From Lytechinus variegatus (lineage: Eukaryota > Echinodermata > Echinoidea > Temnopleuroida > Toxopneustidae): a DNA stretch of 64,000 nt. The notes beneath the pieces were generated by a model. It was not told the origin of the DNA, ran no database searches, and was given only the letters and a program-made list of their open reading frames with translations. Shown one piece after another: positions 52,161 to 63,599 of this stretch (its first letter is position 1; every line of letters begins with the position of its first letter). Both the position numbers and the translations under genes were made by a program. Where the stretch lies: positions 1,011,407 to 1,075,406 of the forward strand of contig NC_054747.1 in NCBI RefSeq assembly GCF_018143015.1, in the 5' to 3' direction.

Positions 52161-53102
52161 TGAGGGAGAAAGGAAGAGAAACGTAGTGGGAAAGAAGAAA
52201 ATATTATTAATTATACTGTTATATTACAATTATTTATGTTACATTACATAAGAAACATTTTTATCATGACTTTATGAAACATAATTTGCCTAGGGCCTAC
52301 GTCTTCATTGTTCCTGGTGCTCGCATTGTCTGTTTAACAAGATATATAATCCTGTTGTACTAAAACATCACGTTTTCAAGTCAATATAGACCAAATATAT
52401 TTCCTAGCACTTGAGTTATCATATAGTGACATATTCTTCTTTTACATGACTCAAAAAGTGATTGCCCCATGTTAAGGTCTTCGTATACAGTGCGTATTAA
52501 AAAAAAACGGGACAGTTTTGAAAAGTCTATTAAAAAATTGTTTCAAAATATTATATCTATATTTTGATGTTAATAGATGCTCTGATATCTTATCTTTGAA
52601 ATGTTATTTAAAAAAATAAATTTTGTTCATACTTGAGCGAACACGGGGCAATTTTGTCGGGGGTTCAAAAAGAGGCTTGCGCCAAAATGGCAGAAATTAG
52701 AAATTTGACAATAAGGCTTTTGGCTAATCAGCACACTTTCTCTTAATCTTTTCATTGTATTTGCCATAATTTTCGAATCATGCTGTCAATTTTCATGACA
52801 ATTTTATTTATTTACCTGAATTATTTTGTTTTTCATTTAAACTTCTTTTACCTTTGAATTTTCCTTCATACATGTAAGTAAGAAAATAAGACTTTTTGTC
52901 AACCCAAGTAGGAAGATTTGCATTATTTAATTGAAGAATTTGTAATTTTTCAAATCTTTCTATTATGTGAAACAAATCATGTTATGGTACCTATAAAAGA
53001 CATGAATCCTATTTTCAATGGGTTATTGAATCCTTCACCAAGTTTAATTATGTGCCTGACAGGCCAAACAGAAAAGGACCCATGTCTTTTAATGGCAATC
53101 AT

Positions 53103-53180
53103 TGCTCCTTCAAAATTGACTCAATAAACCATTATGGTTTATTGAGCAATGGTTCATTGAGTCAATTTTGAAGGAGCAAG
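53103..53180. repeat. Short strong hairpin
   Basis: TTGCTCCTTCAAAATTGACT is mirrored by AGTCAATTTTGAAGGAGCAA. Inner CAATAAACCAT/ATGGTTTATTG also pairs. About 78 bp, inside the left arm of the large inverted pair. Confidence 0.85.
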
Positions 53181-53404
53181 ATATGGCAGATCGAGTAAAA
53201 TGTATTAAAAATTGTGAAGCGAGAAAGCAAAAAAATTTCCACCTTTTCATTAAAATGTCTAATTTTGTGATTTTGACATAATATTCAGAAGCGATATCAT
53301 ATTTCACTTTCCATGTTTTCTGTTATTTTCTTTCCACCTTTTTTTTCTTGGTCATGATTTTTTTTTTTTTTTTTTTGGGGGGGGGGAAGGGAGGGGGACA
53401 TCCC

Positions 53405-53520
53405 GATAGACCGCGGGTCCGATAGACCGCGGGTCCGATAGTCCGCGGGTTCCGATAGACCGCGGGTCCGTTAGACCGCGGGTCCGTTAGACGGGGATAG
53501 ACCGCGGTCCGATAGTCCAC
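53405..53520. repeat. GACCGCGGGTCCGATA tandem repeats
   Basis: Six or seven units of about 16-18 bp, GGTCCGATAGACCGCG, with variants. The inverted counterpart lies at 58,735-58,808. SacII-type CCGCGG palindrome in every unit. Confidence 0.85.
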
Positions 53521-53669
53521 AGTGCGTGTAAAATTATGATCAGATATATCAAATGTCATCGAGAGGTCCATAGGTCAAATGGTACGAGACCATGGGGTTC
53601 TATCAGGTGCGGATCCATGGGGGGGGGCGAGGGGGAACTGCCTCACCCACCCCCCCCCCCCCCCCCGCT

Positions 53670-54215
53670 CAAAAAAAGAGGGAGAGGGGAAAGGAGAGAA
53701 TGGAGAGAATAAAAAGAGAGAGGAAGATGGGAAAAGAAGATAATAGAAAAGAGAGTAAGAGGGGGAAAGGAAAGACAAAGAAAAGGGAGAAGAAACAGGG
53801 AAAGAAGAGAAAAAAGAGAAAGGGAAAAGGAAGAGAAAAAAGAAAGCTAGGAGAAAGGAAAAGGAGGAAAAAGAAGAAGAAAAAAAGGAAGGAAAAGAAG
53901 AATATTTAAATAGAGAGGAAGATGGAAGAAAGATAAGGAAAAAGAGAGATAGAGGAAGAGGGAAAAGAAGAAATAAAAAGAGAGAGAGTGGAAGGGGGGG
54001 GGAAGAAAAAAAAATTAAAAGAGAAAAAAGGGGAAAGGAAGAAAAAGAAATAGGGATAAGTAATGGGGAAAGAGAAAAAAGAGGAAGAGGGAAAAGAAAG
54101 AAAAGAAAAGAGAAAAGAAAGGAAAGGAAAAGAAGAAGAAAAAATAGGAAGAGAATAATATTAAAAAGAGAGAAAGATGGGAAGAAAGATAACAAAAAGA
54201 GAGATGGAAATGAAT
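53670..54215. repeat. 540-bp purine-only strand tract
   Basis: Plus strand almost entirely A/G (GGGAAAAGAAGA-like, AGAGAGGAAGATGGGAAAAG repeated). Follows a CGGATCCATGGGG / CCACCCCCC element end at 53,610-53,668. Long Phe/Ser/Leu-rich minus-strand frames here are composition artefacts. Confidence 0.9.
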
Positions 54216-54339
54216 GTCGAATGTCCGATTGGGGATTTGAAATCTCATCTTATTAGGTTGGAATATAAAAAAAAATCAGTTTAATCGTTGAAATATGTAA
54301 CGTCTTAATGACTAACTTTTCGACCAGTCCATATATTTA

Positions 54340-57300
54340 ACATTTCTGCTCGCGCTTCGCGCTCGTGGTAATTATCTAGTTACATACGCGTCCTGTTCAG
54401 GTTCACAAACATTGCCCAGAATGTTAAATTTTCAGGACAATCCGACAATATACATGAAATTTAATTTGTAGCTTGCATATGGCTTATGAGATTATAACAT
54501 ATTCAGTTGCTAATAAAGTAAATCTAGGACATGACTGTTAGGACATGGACGTTTGCCCCCCCCCCCCGACAAAAAAGAGAGAATCAAGGCTAAGAAAAAA
54601 TAGAGAGAAAAGGAAAGGGAGTAGGATGAGATATACTATTATTTTCCAAATGTTATGTCAAAATCTATCACGACCTTGTATTTTTGTAATAAAAGTGTCA
54701 ACATATTTGCTTGTTCGCTTCGCTCACTGCCAACTTCTTATCAATTTTATGCGATACGCCATATCGAGCCCCTCCAAATTGTTGGCTCATTACGACACTT
54801 GGACTTTGAGCGGCCGATCGGGGAAAATATGGGTGAAAAAATGGCCCCTCCCCCTATTAGCGGAAGCTGGGTCCGCCCCTGACTTAGGCTTTCAGGATAA
54901 AATACAGGAAAATTCTTTTTAAAAAATGAGATCGCGCTTCGCGTTCTCATTATTTAATTAGACCTTGTGAGATACCTCAATGTGTTTTTCAAGAATAAAA
55001 TCTCGGATTTTGTTTAACGTCTTCTCCCCCCACTTCATTTATTTCTTTATATTGGTGCCCTCGCCCAACCCTCCCCCCCCCGCACCCATGCTGAATAAAT
55101 ACGCCACTGATGAGGATAATTAGTCGAGACTGCATATTTCCTAGAGGTTATCATTAATAATATTTAAGGGTATACTAAAACAACAGTACAGAAACTACAG
55201 CTCCCGTTCACAATATTCTAGTTGGGCCTACTCTGGTGAGAAGTTAAACCAAACCCCCCAAAATCACTCGTGCTTCGCGCTCCCATTGATATCACATCAT
55301 GGGCGGAAATCCCAGGGGGCAGGGGCGTGTCCCACCTACTCAAAATAGTAGGGGGCACAATATCAAATGTCCCCCTACTATTTTGGTCTTTGATAATCAT
55401 AGAAATACATCAATCTAAATCGAAATAAAACACGTGTATTTTGGGACGAGATGACCTTACTTTGGCGATGATAACCTTTTTTTTTGCTTGTCATATTTTC
55501 CCGCCCCTTGTCCCCATAGGCGGATCCAGGGGGCCGAGCTCCCCCCCCCCCCCCTCTTGGCGGAGCAAAAAAAAAAGAAAATAAAAGGAAAAAGGAAAAA
55601 AGGAGGAAAAAGAGAGGAGAAAAGGACGACGAAGGCATAAAATAAGATGAGGGGAAGACTTGGAAAATAAAAAGAATCTTTCGTGCAACTATATAAAACT
55701 TTTTCTCGCGCTTCGCGCTTACATTGCCTATTAGGTGATTTACATATTGTTCAATGTGGAGTTCGAATATCAAGTTTGGAAGTCAATATACAACACATAT
55801 TTCACCTCGGAAATCGAACTTTCATTATTTTGTGTAATTTACAAATTGGTTTTTAAAAAGTGCTCTGTAAAAATGTCAATTTTAGGGTTCGAATGTTAAC
55901 AGTTTTTGCTTGCGCTACGCGCTTGCAGATTTTGATTTATCAGGTACCTATATTTTCGTGTATTCCATAAAGTTTTCAAAATATCCCTTTTCTGGTCTGA
56001 TTATTAAGGCGCATCAGCTAGAGCGCTGCACGCTCGCATTTTGATTGGCGAGTTATATAAATGTTTCAATATTGTTTATACAACAAACTACTTAAAATCC
56101 CCTTTTCATGACAGTTTATCAAAAATTATAGCTCGCGACTTGCGCTCGCATTAATGGTTAAAAATATATAAACTGATGCATCCTATTCATAATCACAAAA
56201 GTGAAATGTCCAGTTTTTATGCCATGATATCATCACATTTTGCGCCCTCATTAGGCATTAATAAATATGATATCAATTTAATAATCAAATTGCCCCTTTG
56301 TTTCATCTCGCGCTTAGCAAGATAAATAGGAAGATAGTCATCATTTTTCATATGATGGCATGTTGTAAGGATGTCCCGGTCCTATGTCAAAACTCAAAGT
56401 AATAATATTATCAGCTCTTTTTAAGTGCGATCCATATCCACCTTACAATTTTTTTACAAAGTGCTAGAAATATAAAGCTGAAATTGACTCTTTTTTTCAG
56501 ATCGGACTATCAAAGCTTCATGATTTCCATGATTAAAGTTGTATTTAGAATGCCTAGATTCCAGGTCTAAATATGAAACACGCTCGCGCATGTTTATTCA
56601 GATACCCAACTTGTTCTCTAATTTAAATCATTATCCAGTTTCAGATCACAATATCACAATTTTCTGCTCGCGCTTTGTGCTCGCATTATTAATGTAGGAA
56701 GACCCCATATTACTCATCCTTTTGATGATTTACAAAACATGAACAGAGTGGCCCAATTTTAGGTCTAAATCTCGATTTTTCTTTTCTGCTCGCGCTTCGC
56801 GCTCGCATCAATCGTTAAATTACATAGCTATCCTGTTTACGATTACAAAAACTGATTGAAATTTTCCATTCTTTTTTTTAAAAGGTCAAAAATGTTCAGC
56901 TCGCGCTCGCCTTTTTTGATTGTTGAAATATGTGACGCCTTCATGGCTAAGTGCAAGCAGTCCTTAACAGGTACCAGTTTAAAACGTATATTTTTTTTGC
57001 TCGCGCTTTGCGCTCGCATTATTAATACTCATATTTTTTTAGGATTTACAAATCATGAATAGAGTGTCTCGTTCAGTAAATATTATAGGACTAAATCTAT
57101 AAATTTTCCGCTCGCGCTTGCTTTAATTGTTTACTCATATACATATTCTGCTTGAGTTAAAAAAAGTGCTTAGAATTTCCTATCTTTGGGTGAAAATTTC
57201 AAAAAGATTCAGCTCGCGCTTTGCGTTCGTAGTAATTATTAAGTCGCATACATGTCTTTTTCACGATAACAAACATTGCCCAGAATTAGGAAAAAAATAC

Positions 57301-57480
57301 ATAAAATTTCTCCAAAATAGTTCGCGCTTCGTGCTCGCATCATATAGATGAGGATTATGATATTATGTATTAATTCATATGAATAAAGCCAAGAAGTGAC
57401 TAATGAAGACTACCCTTCAAAGAAACAAACAAAAATTGTTCGAGCTGCGGATCGGGGAAAAAGGCTGAAACAAATTTCCG
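54340..57480. repeat. GC-core subrepeat arrays
   Basis: Subrepeats of about 110-170 bp, each with a core like GCTCGCGCTTCGCGCTCGCA (near 54,347, 54,935, 55,705, 55,908, 56,131, 56,664, 56,785, 56,898, 56,997, 57,108, 57,210 and 57,320). Cores are followed by ATTATTNATTNNTNAGATAC-type AT-rich sequence and then 'ATTACAAAAA..CNTAGAATNTCC..TTTTAGGTC'. Separate element ends (CCCCTATTAGCGGAAGCTGG at 54,850; CCCCTATTGGCGAAGGCTGG at 57,496) show several insertions. Confidence 0.75.
55293..55526. mobile_element. GGGCGGAAATCCC MITE, copy 4
   Basis: Starts CATGGGCGGAAATCCC. Shares TAGTAGGGGGCACAATATCA, TCGAAATAAAACACGTGTAT, GGGACGAGATGACCTTACTT and TTTTTTTGCTTGTCATATTTTCC. The right end merges into CATAGGCGGATCCAGG of the next element. 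Confidence 0.8.
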
Positions 57481-57499
57481 CCCCATCCCCCCCCCCCCT

Positions 57500-57940
57500 A
57501 TTGGCGAAGGCTGGAACCGCCCCTGTGTCCCCCCTACCTTTTGGTATTTATGTATTCATGGATTTTTTTTCAAGAACATATTAAAAAGTGGTCTTTATTT
57601 TTTTAATGTGATTATAAGATAATTTAAGTTAGCCTGGCCGGGAGGGCGTGGGCGCCATTTTTCGAAAAGTACACATGGGCGCCAAACATCAGGTCGAATT
57701 TGCTCCCCCTCCCTCCCCTTGAAATCCTGGATCCGCGCCTGGGTTCTATAACAATAACACAATTAGGGCAATCACCCCCTGACAACTACTTCAAGGAAAA
57801 TATTATCACCATATTTTTACCGCCGGGACTGTACCCCCCCCCCCGGAAATTTACTCTCCAGATAATTATGAAAAAAAAATTGTGAAAATGCCTTAACGTG
57901 ACGACATGGCGTGGTACTTTATCTTACCATGTCTTAATTA
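57500..57940. other. Element-end debris
   Basis: Contains CTGGATCCGCGCCTG and C-run pieces of CAGGGGCGGATCC-family ends, plus AT-rich spacer. No gene. Confidence 0.4.
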
Positions 57941-57944
57941 ATCA

Positions 57945-58251
57945 TTGGCGGCCGAAGGCAAAACATTTAGGGGGATCCACCTGAAATTTTGGGATGGACA
58001 CAGGTAAAAAATTGACAAGCAAATCAACCAAAATTTTAGGAGGGACCACCAAAATATTTTGACAAGGAAAAAAAAGATGGTTATCAACCAAAATTAAGGG
58101 GGACAAAAATATTTTAGGGTGGTCTACCTCAATTTAGGGGGACGTAGAAAAGAAATTGACGACCAAAAAAAGGATCTCAACTAAAAATTTAGGGGACCGT
58201 CCTCCCACCTCAAATTTAGGGGGAAAGCACCCCCCCCGCTTCCGCCGCCTA
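57945..58251. mobile_element. GGCGGCCGAAG element with AATTTAGGGGGAC repeats
   Basis: Left GGCGGCCGAAGGCAAAAC and right GCTTCCGCCGCC are inverted. Between them are five or six units of roughly 50-60 bp reading AAATTTAGGGGGACCAC.. and AAAAAATTGACAAGCAAATC. Non-coding. Confidence 0.65.
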
Positions 58252-58264
58252 AGTAATTAATAAG

Positions 58265-58500
58265 CTTCTTATTTCGACATAGCGATATATTCTATCTTGC
58301 CAAGTCGATATGTCAACATGGCGAGATATGAAGTGTACAAGTCCCGGCAAGAATCCCGATATATCGCCATGTTGACATATAACTTTTTATAAGTGGAGTG
58401 ACTTGACAGGATAACGTATCTCGCCATGCGGACATAATAAGCTTATTTAGTCGACATGGCAAGACAAAGTATCTAGCCATGTCGTCAAGTCGATGGCATT
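58265..58500. repeat. CGACATGGCGAGATA foldback-type repeats
   Basis: Units such as CATGGCGAGATATGA, ATATCGCCATGTTGACATAT, ATCTCGCCATGCGGACATA and CGACATGGCAAGACAAAGTA in both orientations. Similar in style to 33,243-33,905 but with a different unit. Confidence 0.65.
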
Positions 58501-58639
58501 TTAGAGGCTCCGCATGCATGGCGTCTAGAGGGCATATTTTCGGGGGGGGGGGGGTGTGTAACAGTCCCCGACGATAAAAATATGGAGATAATATTTTCTT
58601 TTGAGTAGTAGATGTCAGGGGGCGATTGTCCTGTGGGTC

Positions 58640-59343
58640 ATCGTTATAGAACCCCATGGACTCGTATCAATGACCTTTTGACCTCCTGATGACATGGATT
58701 TCACTATATTGTCCTGATCATAATTTTACACACACCGCGGACTATCGGACCCGCGGTCTATCGGGCCGCGGTCTATCGGACCCGCGGTCTATCGGACCGC
58801 GGTCTATCGGGCTGTAACCGAAGGGAGCACCCTGAGCCCCAACCCATCAGTATGCCACTGTTCAAGCACCATAACATTTGTAGCACACAATGAAAGGATT
58901 TGAAAAAATAAAACGCTCTCTCATACTTGGGTTTAAAAAAATTGTTCTTGCCTAAAGAAGGAAAATTCAATGCTAAAACAGGATATTAAAAAGTATTAAA
59001 TATTAAAAAAAATTTGAGCAAATCAGTAGATGTGGAAATGAATTTTGACCGCATAATACAAAAATTATGGCAAAGATAATGTAAAGATTAAGAGGAAGTC
59101 TGCTGATAGCAAGAAGTCCGATCATCATGTTTATCATTTGATGCCATTTTGGCGCAAGCCTCCTTTTTAACCCGAGACAAAAACATTCCGTGTTCGCTCA
59201 AGCGTGAACGAAACTAATTTTTTTAATAACATTTGAAGGATAAGACCCCAGAGCATCTTTTGACACCAAAATATAGAGGTCATAATTTGAAACAAAAATT
59301 TTATAGACTTTTCAAATCTGTCCCTTTTTTTGATACGCACTGT
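58640..59343. repeat. Right arm of large inverted pair (mariner-like end)
   Basis: Inverse of 52,489-53,610, ending TTTTTTTGATACGCACTG|TA. Contains ACCGCGGTCTATCGGACC repeats (58,735-58,808), CATTTTGGCGCAAGCCTCC and CCGTGTTCGCTCAAG. Shorter than the left arm. Confidence 0.75.
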
Positions 59344-60060
59344 ATAAACATTTCCTGTCCGTGATTACGTTCGCATTATTGGATTGGTGAGATATGTCTG
59401 CTCTTCATAAATTCCAAAAATCAGTCCTTAAAATGTCCCTTCTTCTGATCTGAATATCAAAAAATTTTCAGCTCGCGCTTCGCGCTCGCATCATTTGGTT
59501 AATGAAATACCTATATGGTCCTAGTTAATTCCTACAAAGAAACCTTAGAATGCCCCATTTTAGGTCTGAATTATCTAAATTTTCAGCTCACGCTTCGCAC
59601 TCGCAATATTTGATTGGTGAGATGCGTATGATAATCTTGATTGCAAGGACTACAAAAATTGTTTCATGTGTTTAGATGTAATTCTAATAAAATCAGCAAG
59701 CACTTGGTACTCGCATTAGATGACTTTGTTGAGATATGCATACTCTTAATGGATTCCTAAAATATATTCCTTAAAATCTCGCTGTTTGGGGTCAAAATAT
59801 ACGAAAAATTCAGCTCGTGCTTCGCGCTCGCATTGTTTAGCAAGACAGGTACCTATCATGATAACATATATTTGATTATAATGTCCCTTTTTAGGTGTGA
59901 ATATAAAAAATTTCAGCTCGCGCTTTGTGCGCTCACTCAGTGATTCAAAAAAATTGCTGGTGCCTCCACAATGGCGTGACCCGTGGATCGCCGGTGTGGA
60001 CATATCAATGACAATTTCTTGCATATCTAAAAACATGATTGCAAAAAAAAAAATGCCAAC
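59344..60060. repeat. GC-core subrepeat array
   Basis: Five cores: near 59,371 (degenerate), 59,472 (GCTCGCGCTTCGCGCTCGCA), 59,587, 59,815 and 59,918 (GCTCGCGCTTTGTGCGCTCA), with AGAATGCCCCATTTTAGGTC-like linkers. Same orientation as 54.3-57.5 kb. Confidence 0.75.
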
Positions 60061-60164
60061 ATTTTTCAGTCATCCCCCCACCCATCAACACGGATTTACG
60101 CCAGTGATATAACGGCATTTTTCCCCAGGGTAGCCACTTCAGTTCCAAAAACTTTTCTCCCATT

Positions 60165-60300
60165 GGGCCCTGTTATTATTATTATTCCGGCTTAATTAAG
60201 CACGGCTACCTTGATCGGGCGCTCGAGCATTCGAGGAATTTCTTCCTACCGTGTACCGATTCACCCATTCAGTGAAAGCGAATTAGAAAGTGTGCCGGAA
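60165..60300 (-). repeat. SINE tail fragment
   Basis: (TTATTA)n, then TTCCGGCTTAATTAAGCACG, GCGCTCGAGCATTCGAGGAA, TTTCTTCCTACCGTGTACCG and ATTCACCCATTCAGTG. Same block order as the SINE tail at 29,335-29,440. Confidence 0.65.
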
Positions 60301-60359
60301 TCCCCGCTAATAGCATCATTTGCATGGGCTTCTACTTAAGTCATTAATGAAAGCTGACA

Positions 60360-61396
60360 AAGCAGAAAAGGGAAACAAAAAGTACAGACCAAGCAAAGAA
60401 ATAAGAAAAATTAACGATTCAGGATTATCTGGAATGGAAGCTGATGGACTAATCCCGCACCCATGATTAAGAACATCCGACTACGTGGAATTAGAGAGTA
60501 TACTTAAAGGAAAAAGGGTTTCAAGATTTTGCAGAATAAGAATTTCGATATAATATATTTACAAGAGACACATAGTACAGCTGATAAAGATTTCTTTTTA
60601 TGGAAGCAAGAAATAATAAGCAATTTCTTCTTTTTTTTAGTCACGGAACTAATAATAGCCGTGGAATCCTGATGAATATATTTCAGGGACGGGTTAGATT
60701 ATACAATAAAAATCAATAGTTTATAAAGAAGGTAGATGTATTATGATGACGGTAGATATAAATGGGAAAACGTTTTTATCAACGAATATTCATGCTCCAA
60801 TTAATTATCATGAGTAAGATTTGGTCAGAGTTCAGTGACATTTGGGGAAGAACATGTAATGCCGAGCCCCAAAATACATTATTAAGAGGAATGGATTTCA
60901 ATGTGGTTATGAATCCCAACTAGATAGGACGAACCAGTCAAAAATTACATCCTACTCACATGTATGTAGGGATAATCAAGTATCATTTACTAAATTATTT
61001 CAACTTTTGTGATATACGGCGCTTTTTAAACCGTCACGATAAACCATACTCTTTAGAAAATCAGATTGTTCTTCTCAGAGAAGATAGGATTGTTGGTTTG
61101 TTCCTTTTTGATGTACAAGATATTATATCTAAGATGGTTAACGCACCTTCAGTAGCAATTGATTATTAAGCGCTTGTAAAAGAATTTGTTTTTGAATAAA
61201 GTTAAATCCAAGAAAATGTTACTAGAAATTTAATTCATCACTGTGTCAGGACTCAGGACGAAGAATACTGTAAGCATCCGAAAGGAGTTCCAAGTATGGT
61301 TGGAAGAATATAAGGTTTTCCTTTATTCCAGAGTTAGGTGGGATTATATTAAATATCGAATTCGAAGATACACACAAAAGTATAGTTAAAAGAAGA
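60360..61396 (+). pseudogene. L1/Tx1-like LINE, endonuclease part
   Basis: Frames encode LQNKNFDIIYLQETHSTADK (E motif of the APE endonuclease), FLWKQEI, SHGTNNSRGILMN, MTVDINGKTFLSTNIHAPIN and GFQCGYESQLDR (eroded GDFNxxLNxxxDR), later WDYIKYRIRRYTQKYS (the endonuclease-RT linker). Many stops and shifts. Interrupted after about 61,396; the RT part resumes at 63,600. Confidence 0.75.
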
Positions 61397-61397
61397 A

Positions 61398-62175
61398 AAG
61401 AGGTTAGGTCCACTTTGGACCATTTCGAGAAAAATCGTGATTTTTATTCTCACTTATTGCAATATTCTTATGAGAAACTAAATTGTCAAAGTGTACTACC
61501 CTATTTGTGAAGATACAATTGGGTATAAAAGAAATCTACCTGTCTTCATGTTTTTCCTATATATTACATTTGTCAAAAATCATCAATGTGGGCTTAACCC
61601 CTTTTGCAAGCAAACTGGAATGAAAAAAAGTGATTATTCTTCGCCACTTTCATTCGCGTTTTAATGTGAATTTCAATTTTTCTTTGGTATCATCAGAGCG
61701 ACTGAAAATCTATAGGTTTTGAGACAGCGAACAATAAAATTTATTAAATATGGACCTAACCACTTTTTTACGAATGAGCTCTTCAGTAGAATTTGGTTGC
61801 AAAAGGGGTTAGGTCCACTCCAATAATTTTTTTTTCTCCCGTATTGCAATATTCTTATGCGAAACTAAATTTCCATGATATCCTATCATGTGAACATAAA
61901 ATTGGGTATAACAGAAATCTACCTATGTTCATATTTTTGTTACATATTCTTTTCCAAAAATATTATTTGTGGACCTAACCCCTTTTGCAACCAAACTGAA
62001 ATGGACCTTTTGAAAAAGAGTGATTATTCTTTGCCATTTTGTTCACTTTTTAATGGGAATTTCATTTTCTTTGGTATAATGTTTTAGAGCTACTAAAAAT
62101 CTTTACATTAAGACCAAAAATCAAATTTAATGAAAAATTGACCTAGCCCCTTTTGCAAGTGAGTTCTTCAAATAA
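61398..62175. repeat. Two-copy tandem repeat of about 400 bp (GGTTAGGTCCACT)
   Basis: GAGGTTAGGTCCACT at 61,399 and GGGGTTAGGTCCACTC at 61,806 start two diverged units. Shared landmarks: TATTGCAATATTCTTATG.GAAACTAAA, AATTGGGTATAA.AGAAATCTACCT, GGACCTAACCCCTTTTGCAA and GAGTGATTATTCTT.GCCA. Each unit also holds the inverse palindrome CCTAACCCCTTTTGCAA. Confidence 0.75.
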
Positions 62176-63420
62176 TGCAAGCGTGAAGTGAGAGCTAAAT
62201 TTTTTTGACATGCTGAGCCCCCCCAAAAAAGGAGTAATTCTAAGCACTTTTTGTAATCATGAATGGTTAAGGTATGTAACTAAACAATTGATGCGAGCGC
62301 GAGAGGAAGAAAAAATTCAGATTTTAGACCTAAGAACGGGACATTCTTTTCATGTTTTGTAAGTCATGAATAATGCGAGCGTAAAGTGCGAGCAGAAAAT
62401 AATGATATTCTGATCTGAAACTAGATAATCTTTTAAAAGCACTAGTGAAATACAGCACAAGCTGCGTATCTCAATAAACATGTGTGCGCGTATTTTGGAT
62501 TTATACCTAGAATCTGGGCATTCTGAATACATTTTTTTAATCATGAAGATGAATAATGGAAGCTGGAAGCGCGGGCTGACAACATTCGATATTACGATCT
62601 GAAAAGAGTCGATATAAGCACTATTTCAAGCATTGTGCAGGAAAAATTTCGAAGTGGATTTGAATCACACTTTATAATAAATGATGCAATCGCAAAGCGC
62701 GAACTGATATTTTTTAATTATTATTTTGACCTAGGTCCGGGATATTTAAGGACATTTTGTCATTATGAAAATGATGACTTTCTTCATATTATTCCTAAGC
62801 ACGAGATGAACTTGTCATTATTCCATTCTTTGACTAAAAAAGGGCCAATTTAGTTATTAGAAATCTATGAAAATGTTGTTTTGTTATTTATTATTCTAAT
62901 TTGCTTAATAAGAGCGTGGAATTTGTTGATATTAAGGCCTGGAAACTGGACATTTTAAGAATTTTATAGTTAAAAATAGGACGCATGGGTTAATACATTT
63001 TAGAAAAATAATGCAAGCGCAAATGAGCCGATTTTATTTTAGAAATTGTCATGAAAAGAGGACTTTAAATAGCTTTCTATAGAATGGATACCGGGGTATA
63101 CATAGTCACAAATCAAAATGCGAGCGCGCAGCGCTAGCTGGTAGGCCTACGTTTTGACAATCATATCTGATAAAGGATATCTGAGAACTTTATACACAAA
63201 AAACAGTAACCCGGCAAATAAAATAATGCGACCGCGCAGCGTGAGCTGAAATGTTGATACTTAGACCATAAAACGAACATTTTACAGAGCACTTAAAATC
63301 AATTCATAAACAAAGAGAAATAATGAAAGATCGATGTACGAGCTAATATATGATCGAACAGGCTATGTGAGCGCGAAGCGCATGCGAAAATTTTATGTAC
63401 ATGTAGTGACATGATTTTTT
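62176..63420. repeat. GC-core subrepeat array, opposite orientation
   Basis: About eight cores such as GATGCGAGCGCGAGAGG (62,291), AATGCGAGCGTAAAGTGCGA, CAATCGCAAAGCGCGAACTG, TGCGAGCGCGCAGCGCTAGC, ATGCGACCGCGCAGCGTGAG and GAGCGCGAAGCGCATGCG (63,370), roughly 100-150 bp apart. Inverse orientation to the arrays at 54-60 kb. Confidence 0.7.
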
Positions 63421-63592
63421 TTTTGCTAGTCTTCCCCTCACCTTATTTTATTAACTTGTGTTCCTCTTCTAGCTTTTCTCTTCTATCCTTCCCCTTTTCG
63501 TTTTCTTTCTTTCTCACCTTTTGTTTTTGCTCGGCCAGTTTTTTTCAGGGGGGGGGGGGCAAGGGCACATGCCCCCGCTACGCCCCTGTAAA
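63421..63592. mobile_element. Pyrimidine tract and element end CTACGCCCCTG
   Basis: Pyrimidine-rich TTTTCTCTTCTATCC stretch, then CAGGGGGGGGGGGGCAAGGG and ATGCCCCCGCTACGCCCCTG: the end of a CAGGGGCG-type element that, with the array before it, interrupts the LINE. Confidence 0.55.
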
Positions 63593-63599
63593 TTATCCG

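Larger units (their letters stand above)
52489..53610. repeat. Left arm of large inverted pair (mariner-like end)
   Basis: Begins TA|CAGTGCGTATTAAAAAAA, a mariner-type end. Shares with the inverted 58,640-59,343 the blocks GACAG.TTTGAAAAGTCTAT, TTGAGCGAACACGG, AGGCTTGCGCCAAAATGGCA, TCTTAATCTTTTCAT, GAATTTTCCTTC and ACCGCGGGTCCGATAGACCG. Arms are clearly diverged. Confidence 0.75.

Noticed and set aside
53575..54195. 206-codon Phe/Ser/Leu-rich minus-strand frame
   Set aside because: Purely the complement of the A/G-only tract; composition artefact.
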